From Pempheris klunzingeri (lineage: Eukaryota; Chordata; Actinopteri; Acropomatiformes; Pempheridae), in assembly GCF_042242105.1 (NCBI RefSeq), contig NC_092013.1, positions 7,633,618-7,697,617 of the forward strand: a stretch of 64,000 nt of DNA. Reading direction: 5' to 3'. Numbering within the stretch: position 1 is the first letter of the stretch; the number at the start of each line of letters is the position of its first letter. This document shows positions 13,301 to 24,829 of the stretch, in pieces. A model generated the notes under the pieces. The model made no database searches, was not told the DNA's origin, and worked only from the letters and a program-made list of their open reading frames with translations. Position numbers and translations under genes: made by a program.

Positions 13301-16300
13301 GCTGTAGATAAAATTCAAAGAGTCACTGTGGCCATTTTGTCTCCAATTTCCCAGATTTCTCCCGATCAGGGTTCATTTGAGGGTCGTGTGGTGGTGGTGT
13401 GTGAGAAGATGATGTCTCAGCCATGCTGGGCTTCATCTAATCAGCTCGTCCACAGTAAGAACTCCAGAGGAATGACCTTACTGCATCTGGCTGCAGCTCA
13501 GGGCTATGCAGGGCTCATTCAGACACTCATTCGTTGGCGGTGAGTAACACACAAACATGACACACCATTGTGAAGGCATGGACTGTGTCAGTTAATATGA
13601 CTTTTGTTGTCTCTGCAGCACAAAGCATGCTGACAGTATTGACCTCGAGCTTGAAGTAGATCCTCTCAACGTAGACCACTTCTCCTGCACTCCACTGGTG
13701 AGTGATGAGTATTTTTGATTGGTGTTTTGAGTCATTGTGTCTTTCTTTTCTTGATGCCTGTGTGTGATCTGTGGCTTCCTCAGATGTGGGCATGTGCTCT
13801 GGGTCATACTGAGGCAGCATTGGTCCTTTACCAGTGGGACCCGAGAGCTCTGGTTATTCCTGATTCGCTGGGACGTTTGCCGCTCAACATTGCCCAATCT
13901 CGGGGGCACACTCGACTGGCTGAGCTCTTAGAGCAGCTGCAACAGACTCCTCAAGCTCAGGGCCAGCCTGCTGACACTTGGATGGACAGGTGGAGAGGAG
14001 AGTCACAGACAAGCGGAATAAGCAACAGCCCTACCCCAAACCCTAACTCAGGTGGGAAAGGCCGCTATTCTGTGGTTTATCACCACCAGGGAAGGATTTG
14101 AAGAGTCAGTTCTACCAAAAAAAGAGCTTCCCACGCAGCCCTCGTGGCATGTAACCAGCCTGTTGTTTTGATTTTTATTTCCCAAGGTTTTAAAATATCC
14201 ACCACTGAGACTTGGTATATTGACGGTTAGCTTATTTTAGCATAAAGACTGGAAACAGCTAGCCTGAATCTGTCCAAAGATTATAAAAGCGGCATATTGG
14301 CACCTTTAAATGTCACTAATATCTACTATATCTATATCGTACTATCTATAGTACTATATCTACTACTAATGTCATTATATCGTGTTTGTTTAAACCAAAC
14401 TGTAAAAACAACAATTTTCTATTTTATGTTGGTTATGTTCTGGACATTTTCTTGGCTGGGAGCAGTGGGAGGGAGGAGTTGCAGCCTGCCGGACAAGAAA
14501 TTGTCTGGCACAGAACCCCTATAAAACAACAAATTGACTCATTTTTACACTTCAGGTTTTTGTACGGATCAAATAAACAAGATCTAAAGTGTTAAAAATT
14601 GAGCCTTAGAGGTGCTGGTAGAAAGTGTGTCAATGAGGCTGCCATCCGTGGTGCCAGGCAGGTGTTACTTATTTTAGGTGTTACTATTATATTTTGTTAC
14701 TTTTGGACAGAGCCAGTTGTTGTCCCTGTTTCTTGTCTCTATGCTAAACTGAGATTACTGACTTCTGGCTTAGCTACATATTTACCAGGCAGATGTGGGC
14801 AAATATTTTGTAAAATGTTGAACTATTCCTTTAAATTTTAACAGCAATTTGCCTTTCTTAGAACAATCCCCACACCTCTGAGTGGACAGTGTGAGATTGA
14901 AACTGAAAATTATCACCATCTGTAGCTATTTCTTGGTATAAACGGGAAATGTTTTTTGTATTTGGGATGAACTGACCCAGATATAACTTAGAATATCCAG
15001 CGTGGTAGGAATCAGTGTTATCATTATTAGACTTGCTCATATTTTTCTTACATCTTTGTTTCCCCAGAGCTGCGGAGAGCCAGGGCAGAGAGCCAGCCAG
15101 ACAACCAGAACCCAAGCTGGAGCCAAACAGGACACAGAGCCCAACAGGGAACCCAGGGAGAACAGGGAGGCCCACCCCCAGCCAAGAGACTCAAACCCAG
15201 CCCGGACACACAGCAACAGCTAGCTAACTCAACCCCTGGCACCAACACCCTCACCTCCCTCCTCAACGCATCCCCCAGTCCTAACCCTCAGCGCTCTGTC
15301 CTCCCCAACACCCCTCAAACTCAACCCTCCAACCTCAGCTTTCAGAACGCGCCTCCTGTCAGCTCCAGCCCCAACCGGCCTCCGGCCCCCAGCGCTCCAT
15401 TCTCCCACCTGCAGGCCAGGATAGGGGGGTCTGGAGGGGGCACCAGGTGGAGTCTGAGACAGACTGTGGGGCAGCGTAGCCTAGCCAGGAGGATTCTAGG
15501 AAAAGAACGACTGGCCATTCATCTGCGCCAAAGAGTGCTGTCTGACAGGGGAGAGGAGACAGAGCTGCTGACCTATCAGGATAACACAGAGGACTTGCAG
15601 GTAGGGGGGGCAGATTGTTATGGTCAGTTCTGATCTTGTTCCTTAACCCACAACTGAACTTTTTGTACTGTATATGATGGACAATGTATACAACTTGCTT
15701 GCATTTGTGCCATGTTTGTGATAAAACACATGAAACAATTCATTAAAATAATCTATGAAAACAACTCTGCCCAAACGTTGACCCTCAATGTGAATAAGTA
15801 AAAGTGAGAAGAAGGGCCCATGGTGGTGTAGGTGCATCAACACTACCGCTCAGTTACTCCACAAGCAGACACACACTAATACAAATGATCAAGTGCACTT
15901 ACAAGTAAGGGAAAATAGGGCACACATACTAAATTCTCACTGGCAAGAGCATTAAATGAGTGTTATAACCTTAAACCTTAAATTACAGGAACACATTTGC
16001 AATTAGCCACCACTGGACATGTGCAATGAAATCTGATGAAAATGACCCCCAGACTGTCATATCTAGCCTGATAAGGCGCTCATGAACACAAGACAGAAAA
16101 GGTGTTACATGATAAAACTTTTTTTTGGTCAAGACACTTGCAAAACAGTTGTATGTTTTGTATGAGCTAATACATTTAATGTGGGCATACAGGGTAAACA
16201 ATAGATGAGAAACTTTCAAGATAAAATGACAGAGACAATGCGCAGACTTAGGTCCTGAAATTAAGAGAAATGTTATTTTTCCACTTGCTCACATACAAAT

Positions 16301-18598
16301 TTAAAGATGGAGGCAGTCATTCCCTTAAATCATTAAGTACATAGAGTTGAGTGTCATCAGCATAGGCATGAAAATTAAAGCCAAAATTAAAGATCATTTC
16401 CATTTTAAGGACAGCAGGTGTGAAATTTTACTAAGTAATGAGTAACACCAACTCTGCATGTCTTGCAGATGGACATTACGATGCTAGCTGATCACATCAT
16501 GGAGGCTTCAACTGGTAGGCTTAAGCAGGAGGCTATGGAGACAGAAGCAGAGTCTGGGAAGGTGGGGATCAGCAGTGATGTCAGATTACTGTCTGGTTAC
16601 CTTGGTGAGGTGGAGAGGTGAGTCCAAGTTTTCCTGAATTTGCCCCATTCACTTCACTTAACTCATCAAATAGCATAAAACTTTTCGCTTCTCTCTCTGC
16701 TTCCCTTCAGGTTTCTAAACTCCAAGCCCCAGACGCTTAGCCCCAAACCAAACTCTCTCTCAGGGCCTGAGGATCAGCCGAGTCCTCAGGCTAAGCAAGC
16801 CCTATCCTCCCCGTTTGACTGGAGCTCCTTCCTCTGTGCAGCTATGAAAGAGGAGAGGTTGAAAACTGACTCCTCCTGTCTAGCAATGACTGAGGCAGAA
16901 CAGGGAGAGCTGTATGAGACCATCAGACATGCTCTGCACTCCCTCAGAAAACACAAGGTATGCGTATGATGCATTTTGTGACTGTGTGCTTTCAAGACTT
17001 GATTCTGACATTTGTTCAAATTGATCATAAATCATTTGACAAAGCTCAAGGTGACCATGAACACTTATATGATGTTTATACAAACTCTGTATGTCCCTTC
17101 CCATAGGGTCCCATTCAGGAACAACGTAAAGAGATTGCAGCAGTGATTCAGCGCTGCTATAAGAGATACAAGCAGGTAAGCACAGCTAGCATCAATCCAT
17201 TACCTGCTATTATATCACACTGCTGCACAGTCCTGAATGAGATATCCAGAAATAATATCATTAAAGGATATGTCCGGTATTTTTAAACCTGGTTTATGCT
17301 GGATTGACTGGTCACACGTTAGCACTGTAGATTCACTGGAGAAAAGTTAAAATATTTATACGCTGAGTTGAGTTTCAGTGTATCACTGAAATTATCTGAT
17401 AAGTTCTCATTTTTGTTTTGTTTCTGTAGCACTGATTAGGAAGAGTTTAGAGAATTCTGGTATCTGTTTATTCAGGATTCGACATCACAGAGGTACATAT
17501 CTCATGATAGAAAGGTTTACAACACTCTACTGTCCTCTCTCTCAGTATGCACTTTATAAGAGGATGACCCTGGCAGCCATCCTGATCCAGAGTCGTTTCC
17601 GGAGTTTCCACGAGCAGAGGAAGTTCCAACAAAGTCGTAGGGCAGCGGTCCTCATCCAGCAATACTACCGCTCCTATAGACACTCCCTCAGGTATTGCAC
17701 TTTCTCACACACACGCGCCAAAGGGTATGATTATGTAAATGCTTCTTTCTAACTCCTGCATCTTCACCTACAGCAGCCTCTTAACGAAAAAACAGAACCA
17801 GGCTGCTCGCAAGATCCTGAGGTTCCTGCTCCGATGCCGCCACAGGTGAGGCATAAAACTCTCCACACCCGACTACACACACATCCTAGGACACACAACC
17901 ATACACATTACCCACACACACTTACAGCCCACTGCCACACGTGCGCTCACTACATTGGTGCTAATAGTTGGTGTTGTTTTACTGTTCCTGTGAAGCCCCT
18001 TGATGGACGATAGACCTCTGAAACGGGTGAGTCTTCTCTCTCTCTTCTTTCTCTCCCTCTCTCCTGGTGGCTGATGCCTGTTTGCATGTCAGCAGAGGGA
18101 GGGGGGAGGAGATCCTGGATTATCATCCTTCCCTCACGCTCTCGCCCTCCCTCTCTCCTCTTCCCTCCCTATCTCCCTGTCTCTCTCTCTCTCTCTCTGT
18201 CTCTCTGAGGACTGCTGAATGATGCCGGTACTTCTGCATGATTGACAGATAGATAGAGGAGCAATTCTTGCATATGGTCTTCATGGGGGCATGTTCTGAC
18301 TGCCATCACTAGGGGACTTTTAGTGTCTTGCTTGGCCTGCCGGTCTCTTTTTTTGTGCCTTGATGGGTGGGGGAGAATAACAGGATGGAGAGTGTGTGTG
18401 TGTGCCGAGAATTGCAGGCGGTTTGCTGAATTACTTTTCCCGTTGCTCTGAGTATGGCCTTTAGATATAGTAGTGGCACCATCACACACACGCACACACA
18501 TGCAAACACTCATATGCAAATCCCCTTCTGAGTGTGTCTCTAATGTGTGTTTGGTTTTTCCCCAGGGCCAGAGAGCAGAGAAAGGCCAGGGGTCCTGA
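1442..18598 (+). CDS. camta1: CAMTA1-type calmodulin-binding transcription activator, 5' partial
   Basis: Nuclear transcription factor with an order typical of the family: CG-1 DNA-binding domain, TIG/IPT fold, ankyrin repeats, IQ motifs. Exons: 1442-1513, 3466-3619, 5156-7041, 8157-8283, 8782-8916, 12648-12796, 13355-13539, 13619-13697, 13784-14051, 15068-15600, 16469-16617, 16711-16957, 17107-17175, 17546-17691, 17774-17845, 17996-18026, 18566-18598. All junctions are GT-AG and phases agree, giving 1444 visible residues before TGA. Diagnostic blocks: CLYGCYVHSSIIPTFHRRCY (CG-1), FDPDCFLNNPKQGQTYGGG, TDYSPEWSYPEGGVKVLITG (TIG start), FRMSILERLEQME, GMTLLHLAAAQGYA and DPLNVDHFSCTPLMWACALG (ankyrin), AAVIQRCYKRYKQ and RAAVLIQQYYRSYR (IQ). 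Length and wording fit CAMTA1 better than the shorter CAMTA2. The first exons lie upstream of the window. Oddities: the exon for the end of CG-1 was not found, the first IQ motif is degenerate, and there is a polyglycine run. The 1a/1b paralog was not resolved. Confidence 0.93.
1514..3465 (+). other. intron with CA and CT/TA microsatellites
   Basis: CAMTA1 intron. It holds (AC)n at 2311-2339, (CA)n at 2949-2968, and a CT tract followed by TA at about 3063-3118. No exon-like segment was recognised between the two CG-1 exons. Confidence 0.75.
3620..5155 (+). other. intron where a conserved CAMTA exon is expected but not seen
   Basis: CAMTA genes carry an exon here of about 140 nt (phase 1-1) coding for the end of CG-1, beginning FHGIKW and ending near THNCLC. 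Reading all three forward frames I found no such sequence and no run of Ns. The stretch is otherwise AT-rich with no gene on either strand. Confidence 0.6.
5156..7041 (+). CDS. camta1: large central exon of the CAMTA1-type gene (transactivation region)
   Basis: A single 1886-nt exon, entered from a CTCTGTCAG acceptor in phase 1 and left at a GTTAGT donor. It encodes the low-complexity activation region between CG-1 and the TIG domain. It starts at the conserved GAGSSLHQKCSSVKQRIIS block, carries VEVPDTTQSSP, PETTMTFDPDCFLNNP and LSPSTTLEQMDFSA as in mammalian CAMTA1, and ends in the TIG lead-in. The ATG at 5140 is intronic and is not a start codon. The C-terminal half contains QFSDLINDFISVEG, a conserved hydrophobic patch likely used in activation (inference). 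Residues encoded at about 6538-6600 form an acidic/glycine tract that mammalian CAMTA1 does not have. Confidence 0.9.
6538..6600 (+). repeat. GGA/GGT tract encoding polyglycine
   Basis: In-frame run of GGA, GGT and GGG codons in the CAMTA1 large exon, translating as NGGGEEG and then about 16 glycines followed by ENEILC. Mixed glycine codons dampen slippage, but the tract is still likely to be length-polymorphic. Confidence 0.9.
7042..8156 (+). other. CAMTA1 intron, no other feature seen
   Basis: AT-rich non-coding DNA between the large central exon and the first TIG exon. Short open frames here lack family signatures or splice context. Confidence 0.7.
9740..10000. promoter_or_regulatory. CpG-rich islet inside CAMTA1 intron, possible internal promoter
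   Basis: In an intron poor in CpG, this stretch has many CpG dinucleotides (for example CTCCGCGTTGCGCAATGCGG near 9840-9858 and GATCGCGGTCCGC near 9926-9938). Such islets in vertebrates often mark promoters or enhancers. No TATA box or mapped transcript supports this; the assignment is inference from base composition. Confidence 0.35.
10311..10369 (+). repeat. (CT)n microsatellite
   Basis: CT dinucleotide tract with occasional CC interruptions, in the CAMTA1 intron just downstream of the CpG-rich islet. Confidence 0.9.
12118..12210 (+). promoter_or_regulatory. CCAAT/GC-box cluster upstream of a CAMTA1 exon
   Basis: CCAATTGG at about 12129, GGGAAGGGAGGAGCC, and GGCTCCGCCC near 12180 lie within about 90 bases in an AT-rich intron. 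The cluster sits roughly 450 bases upstream of the exon at 12648, whose conserved in-frame ATG (MSILERLEQ) could start a shorter isoform. This is motif inference only. Confidence 0.25.
12797..13354 (+). other. CAMTA1 intron, nothing seen
   Basis: AT-rich intron between the exon containing FRMSILERLEQ and the first ankyrin exon. No repeat family or exon was recognised. Confidence 0.65.
14180..14840. mobile_element. degenerate palindromic fish repeat in a CAMTA1 intron
   Basis: The left arm near 14227-14283 contains TTAGCATAAAGACTGGAAAC. The right arm near 14705-14755 contains the reverse-complement-like TGTTTCTTGTCTCTATGCTA. Further arm pairs (GGACAGAGCCAG near 14704 against CTGAATCTGTCC near 14265) point the same way, so the unit folds back on itself. 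I recognise this as a high-copy repeat of spiny-rayed fish genomes, but I do not know its formal family name. The copy is diverged and carries no coding sequence. Confidence 0.6.
15601..16468 (+). other. CAMTA1 intron, nothing seen
   Basis: AT-rich intron. No exon, repeat family or RNA gene was recognised. Confidence 0.65.
17176..17545 (+). other. intron between IQ-motif exons; mammalian microexon absent
   Basis: In mammalian CAMTA1 a short exon coding LTWIALK can sit between YKQ and YALYKKM. I see no matching 21-nt segment here, so the 17175 exon joins directly to the 17546 exon (YKQ|YALYKRM). A repeat-like fragment (AAAGGATATGTCCGGTATTT) begins near 17264. Confidence 0.5.
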
Positions 18599-21500
18599 GA
18601 GCCCACCGCCAGGCCCCACAAACAGCCCCCTCAGCCTGTGAGCAATCTAACCCTCCCCACCCACCATCTTCCCCTTTTTTCCTTTCTTCCATCCTCCCAA
18701 AAACACTTTCCCTTTTCCATCCCGAACCCCTTCTCCTGCCCTTTTCTCCCCTCACCTCCCTCTTTCTCTCTCACCTTCTCTCCCCTCTTCTCTCAAGAGG
18801 GAAAAAAAAAACTCTTCCCAGACAGACTGAGGACAGGATAGGTGTCCATCATGGCAGCTCAGACAGACAGACTGCTGGGTAGAGCCCAGGGACCTGGCTC
18901 TGCCCACAGCACTGATCCTCCTCCACAGTTTCACTGGGAGGCCATCACATTAACCTCATGGCATTCTTTGCACTCTTCATGGGTATGTTTCTTTGCAAGA
19001 GCAAGTCGACGAGTCACACGAGAGGACGTGAGGAAGCGCCTGCTGTCCGTGGCAGCAACTGGATGTGCAGAAACATGAACAGCTGGCTCAAGATAAAGGC
19101 TACTTTGACATGCAGAAAATATACAAAACCTTTTGTGTTTTGTATCCAAACAGTAATCCATGAAAGAATAAGAAAACATAAACCAAAAAACTCACTTCTA
19201 TGTTGCATTTGCATGCAAGATTTTTTCGCTTATTCCTCCTCTCCATCATCCTGAAGAGCTATAGTGGCAAATCATCCAAATGATTCAGTATCTCACAATA
19301 CCACCGACCACTCTGACTCACAGGCTTATAAACCTATTAATCAGTCACCCGATAAAAAGGGGAGGAACTGCACTTGAATGTAAGAGGGGCATTGTTAGAT
19401 AAGGGTTGGGGTCTGAATAACGATGTCTTAATTTGTTACATGGACTTTGTATGGAGTCGTTCTCAGAGGCAGCACTTTGCTCGCCTGACGTGGTGTGTCC
19501 GTGTTTGTTCAATTCAATGCATGTGTTTGAGCCACGAGCTCCTGCATGCTTGCCAAACTGCTTTAGTGTTGTTTCTTTTGTATTTCTATGTGTAGTTGTG
19601 TCTCACTTACGTCCTCATCAACTTATCCTTGCCCTGTGTAATGTGAACTGTGTAAGGACAAATGACTTATTTTGGGTGCTTTTTTTACTTTATTTATTTA
19701 AGGGTCTAATTATTTATTTAAATGGCTCAAGAGTGGTTTACCTTGAGAGTGGTTTTCCCCCCTTGTGTGGTAAAATATGACATGTTCCAATGGTTAAATG
19801 TCTCTGTTAGTTTGTTCTTTGCGTGAACCTCTAAATCCTAACTGTGGTTTTGAGGAGAGAGTCACATACCATTGCCTTGACTTCTTCTTGACTCTGAGAG
19901 GTCTCTATGCTTGCTCTGTACAGGACATGGGTCCTATACCTGCCCCTATACAGGGCATTGGTCCCCATATTAGCCCATACGGGCGATCAAATCCATATTT
20001 TGGACTATTGCATATTCCTGTATATAAACTGACGAGGTAAGGGGATACGAGGACCCTGAAACTTTTTCATAAGAGGACTGTATTTAAGATTATAAATTAT
20101 TTTACTCCCTTAATGAGAACTTAAGACAGAGACCTGGGTACACAGGATGGCTGTATTGCTTGTAAATAATGTAGATATTACAAACGGAGTAATGTGCATG
20201 AGATTTAAGACAAAGAAACAGCAAAAAGAACATGTTAGTGGCTATGGACTGTGAGAGGATTTTAACTGCTTCACTTTAAGAGTATCCAGTATAAGTGTTA
20301 CTGAAAAGAACATTTTGTTAAAGCATGCAACTGAAAAATCTAATGTTAGAATTATAAGTGGGAAAACAAAGTTAGCTGAAACAATGATCTTTCAGACAAA
20401 ACATTTACACTTTGTGCTTTTGTTTCTTGGCTAGCAAAAATTAAACCCTTTTTGCCAGTAGTGCCAATTATTATGAATGCTATTTTTGCCTAACAATATG
20501 TTATGTTGGGGAAACCAACACCCAAAAGATATCAGTAAGATCCACAGAGGCAACACACACAGACAATAAACAGTAGAAGAGACCTAGTTCTAGCTCAACC
20601 GTAGACCTCCTACAAGTTCTGAGGTTTGTCTAAGGCAGACTTGACGTGTAGACGACGATGATGATCGTGACGATGCAAGTACTAATGGTGATGAAGATGG
20701 TCGCTTTAATATGAATGCAATGAATGATGATCCAAAAAGGGAAGAGGGCGCTACATTCTTTACAATGTGGTTGTGCTTCAGCAACATACTAGCTTTTATT
20801 AAGACCATTAATCACACCTACAGCGGATCCAGCCTGGCCTCCAGTCAAAGCTTTCCATCTTCAAGCAGAATGTCTTCTCCCCACTTTAACATATCATTTG
20901 ATTAATTTTCCTTTTCTCCTCATTGTCACTGCCATTACTGTACGACATGTACTTTAGACTTCTGGAAAGCTCTGTTTAGAAAGTGCCTGCTCAATAACAG
21001 AAAAGTGCAAGCTAATATCAGGAAATATCTATTGTATGTCCTCCAAAAAGTTGCCAGTTACCTGTTTATTTTCCTAAATTGTGTGTTAACAATGAACTTG
21101 ACAGTGTTAAACTTGATCTGAGTCTAAGTTAGAAGCTCCAATTTGTCCGTGTTATGAATGAATGCTAATGGCCTGATTGATGCTATGTGTTGCTTTATGA
21201 GACAAACCAGTAATTATAATTACAGTATCACTTTATGCCCCACTTGTGTGTCAGTTTTGCAGTATTAGAACAAGAAAACCATGGAAATCAGCCTCTGTGT
21301 ATGAAAGGCACTGTCACAAGTCTATTCAGCGGCCCAGCGGGGCTGCTGGGAGGAGGATGTGTTTTCTTGCATGGACTCACTTTGTCTGTCTTTCCTAAAA
21401 AAAAAAAAAAATGCTCTTGCGGTATTTGAACAAAAGCATAACCCAACGGTTTTCCAGAGGACAAAATAGCTGTCATACACACTTTCTTTCTTTGTCTTTC

Positions 21501-22356
21501 TCCTCCACTCACTCTCTCTCTCACACAGATGTGCATGCACACATGTAAACACACACATATGCCGTCGTACACAAATGTACACATTCAGACACAAACAAAT
21601 GCCACACTCTTTCTCTCTGTGCTTATGTCTTTGGGAACAATTAAATCTCTCCCTTAGATTTTACTCAGGGTTGAAGAACAGGGAGATGGTATGTGGAGTG
21701 TAATGATCGTCGACACAGAGTTGTACCACTACAGGTGACTGTGTGTACATCTGTGTATGCATATGTATGAGTACATATTTGTGTATGTTAGGGATACTCC
21801 AATTGTTCATTCATTAATCAGAATCTACAAATTTTCATGTCCTCGATTGACGCACTCCTTCTGATATTCTAGTCTCATCTTGTGAAGCAGCAAACGAGGC
21901 GTTTGCTTCATCCAAGCTTTGTTCGCATCACTTTTTCTACAACAAAAAAAAAATCTCCAAATCCCGTATTTTATAGGATTTTGTTTCAATATAAACTAAA
22001 TTCAAAGCAAAAGTGATATTTCTATTTATACACTTGCTCTTGTCTTAAACGCACAAGATTCTTAATACAAACAATTCTTAATAATGTAAAAATAGGTAAA
22101 GGCCACATATCACTTCAATTTTCTTAATTAAAAAAAAAAAAGTTGTAAGGTTTACAATTGGAAGATCTCTATTATGTGTGTTTCTCATGTTTTCTGAATT
22201 TTCATCATACTGAGAGACAGCCATGGTCAGGACAGCGCTGTCAGGAGCTTTCATGCTACGGTATCACATGAACCTCCTCTTAAACTGCCCCTCCTCTCAT
22301 ATCAGCACAACTTAAGTCGCAAAGGACACTGCTTTGGACTCCTTTATATATTATCT

Positions 22357-22359
<3 letters not shown>

Positions 22360-22441
<82 letters not shown>
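22360..22441. repeat. (TA)n microsatellite, about 40 units
   Basis: Uninterrupted alternating TA for about 80 bases, downstream of the CAMTA1 stop codon. Confidence 0.95.
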
Positions 22442-22445
<4 letters not shown>

Positions 22446-23134
22446 ACACAGACAAATAAACACACACTCCAACATCCAAATGCTTGCGCTTATCGACACA
22501 CACAGAATAAACACACACACCCACACGAAACTAGACACACAGATTGCAGTAAATCCATCAATATGTTCATGTTTTGGAGAGGATGGTGACTGTAAAAAAA
22601 ATAATAAAAAAAAAAGTATGTAGAGTAGAAAAGTGAAAAAAATAAAGAAATATTGCCATAGTAGACAGCTGGTAGACATGCGCAGAGATGGCCTCTGTTC
22701 TCATCAGTCCGCCTAGAAATGAATGGTATAACCTTTCAGGCCTTGTTTTGAGAGAGCGTGGCCAAACACCACATTGCATGCTAGAATGGTAGACCCTTAT
22801 AGATAATCTATGGCTAGACCTCTCCTTGCCTTCCTCTTCTTTCACCCCGTCTTCCCTCTCTTTCTCTCTCTCTCATTTCCTGCTGTATTCCCACCTTGCC
22901 TGCTGTTGTGTTCTCCATGCCTATCTCAGTCTTTCATTCCTCTTTTTTTTTTCGTAGCCTAGTTTTTACTTTGTTTGTTTTACAAACGTGCATGCACAAG
23001 CATCACTAAATTGTTGATGTTTTTAAAAGAATATTTTGTTGCTGAGGCCATGCAAAGTGTTTTGAATATTGCCCTTATATGTGGAAAATGTCTTCTGAAT
23101 GCTTTACATAATTTCTGCTGTAAAATGAAATCAG

Positions 23135-23140
23135 AATAAA
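23135..23140 (+). promoter_or_regulatory. candidate polyadenylation signal AATAAA
   Basis: AATAAA followed by A- and T-rich sequence. It is the best-placed signal before the SINE and the next gene. Its assignment to the CAMTA1-type transcript is inferred. Confidence 0.35.
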
Positions 23141-23884
23141 AAGAAAATTTGCACTTTAACTTATCCTTTTTGCTTGACCTTTATTTCTCCCGTGCTTCTT
23201 GAAGAGAAGGCTGCAATGTGTCTTGTTCAACATACCCCTACATGTGTTTTGGTGAACTGCAGGTTCTTTAGGCTGCGGAGTGAAATCCCTACAATCATAT
23301 GTCCCAAAAACATGGCAGTTCCCTCCAAGCATGTTTAATAATAGTGTTTTGTGTGCTTTTTCTAACTCCTAATATTTCGGGATTAAAATGCCACCTTTTA
23401 GGAGGAAGTGGCATTTTTAATTGAGGATTTGGGCACAGAAATAAGAAGTATTAGAAGTGAATGACAGTAAGGCTAAAGGAGAGAGGCGAACAACAACCAT
23501 GTGCTCGAGCTAAACCCTGATCACAAGCCTCACTGTCCAAGCCAACATTATGAATATATATTTGTACCATTTGTACACATTTGTTGGAGGTTGAAGGTAG
23601 CAGGATATGGCTTTGGTAGTAGATTATGAGCTATTAATATAATAAAAAAGTAAACAATGACAGCCTACATATTATAAAACATCAGATTTAGAAACAAACA
23701 CTTCAATAATAGTCATCAAAAACAACTATTTTGCCTTTCACCCTCATAATATGCAAAGTTCATTCAAATCTATCTCTTTGAATTCATCAGATATTCCTAA
23801 TGAAAGTCTGCAAGGATGGTAAAAGTTTACTATTTTCATAATACCATCTATTGTCATAATTATTATGATCTGTCCCTTTTCCAG

Positions 23885-24165
23885 GCAGCTGTGGCTCTGG
23901 GGTACAGTGGGTCATCCATCTATGGGAAGGTCGGTGGTTCGATCACCGGCTCCTAAGTCAGCATGTCGAAGTGTCCTTGAGCAAGACACTGAACCCCAAC
24001 TTGCTCCTGGAGCGTAGTTTCAGAGTGTGAATGTGTGTGTAAAAGAAAAGTCAACTCCAACTCCAAATGATGTGTGAATGGGTGAGTGAGGATGTAATGT
24101 AAAAGTGCTTTGAGTAGTCGAAATGACTAGAAAGGTGCTATACAAATACATATTTGCCACTTTCC
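23885..24165 (+). mobile_element. tRNA-derived-type SINE of fish
   Basis: The head resembles a tRNA promoter: TGGCTCTGGGG (A-box-like, near 23892) and GGTTCGATCACC (B box, 23936-23947). The body has CATGTCGAAGTGTCCTTGAG and CAAGACACTGAACCCCAA, a combination common in dispersed teleost SINE copies. The tail reads AGTGCTTTGAGTAGTCGAAA and ends near GCTATACAAATACA. The copy is near complete and lies between the CAMTA1 and HIPK1 genes. The exact family name was not assigned. Confidence 0.7.
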
Positions 24166-24829
24166 CAATACTCTATATTGTATTCCTTGTTTCACAAATA
24201 TTATACAGCCAACCACATCCATCTCCATGAATATTAGCATAACCTCTATTACAAACTGTTGGCTTCAGTTTAGTTTATTGAATGCAAAAACATATTTTCT
24301 TCCTTAGATCTTTAATAAATCATTTAAACTCCTGGGAATTTGCTATTTCTATTTTTTTTTTTTTTCAGTTTTGACTTTGACTTTATCTGTAGGCTACAAT
24401 AAATTACACAAGCAATGAACAAAATCAGCTCATCCTAATTCTGTACTGTATTAGTTTGCTGTCTCCTGACCACTGGAGTAATCCTATTTTATTAAGTGCA
24501 GCTGCAGGTTGCTGCTCAGTCTGTCCCAGGATTTGTGCAACATGTCAGTCAGTCCTCTCTTTACATCCATGATCAGTCCTACCGGAAAATTACTGGCATC
24601 TTCCACTTACGTCACGTCAGTTTCTTTTTACCGTAAATATGTTGTTTACTGCTTCCTTTATGTGTAAAACGATCCCAAATGCGACTCAACCAAAGGTTTC
24701 GATAATACATGCATCTAGTAGCATATATGACTTACATTTTATTCCAAGAAATTCCTTATTATTTCTTGATTTTGTTTTAAAAAAAATTGGGCTCATCTCT
24801 GTCCGCAACGCCTGCTATGGTAATTACGG

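Larger units (their letters stand above)
18599..23160 (+). other. probable CAMTA1 3' untranslated region
   Basis: Follows the TGA at 18598 and contains no recognisable gene on either strand. It carries pyrimidine-rich DNA at about 18660-18800, A-rich runs, a long (TA)n at 22360-22441, and a candidate polyadenylation signal AATAAA at 23135-23140. A 4.5-kb 3' UTR would be long but plausible for this family. An earlier polyadenylation site is equally possible. Confidence 0.4.
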
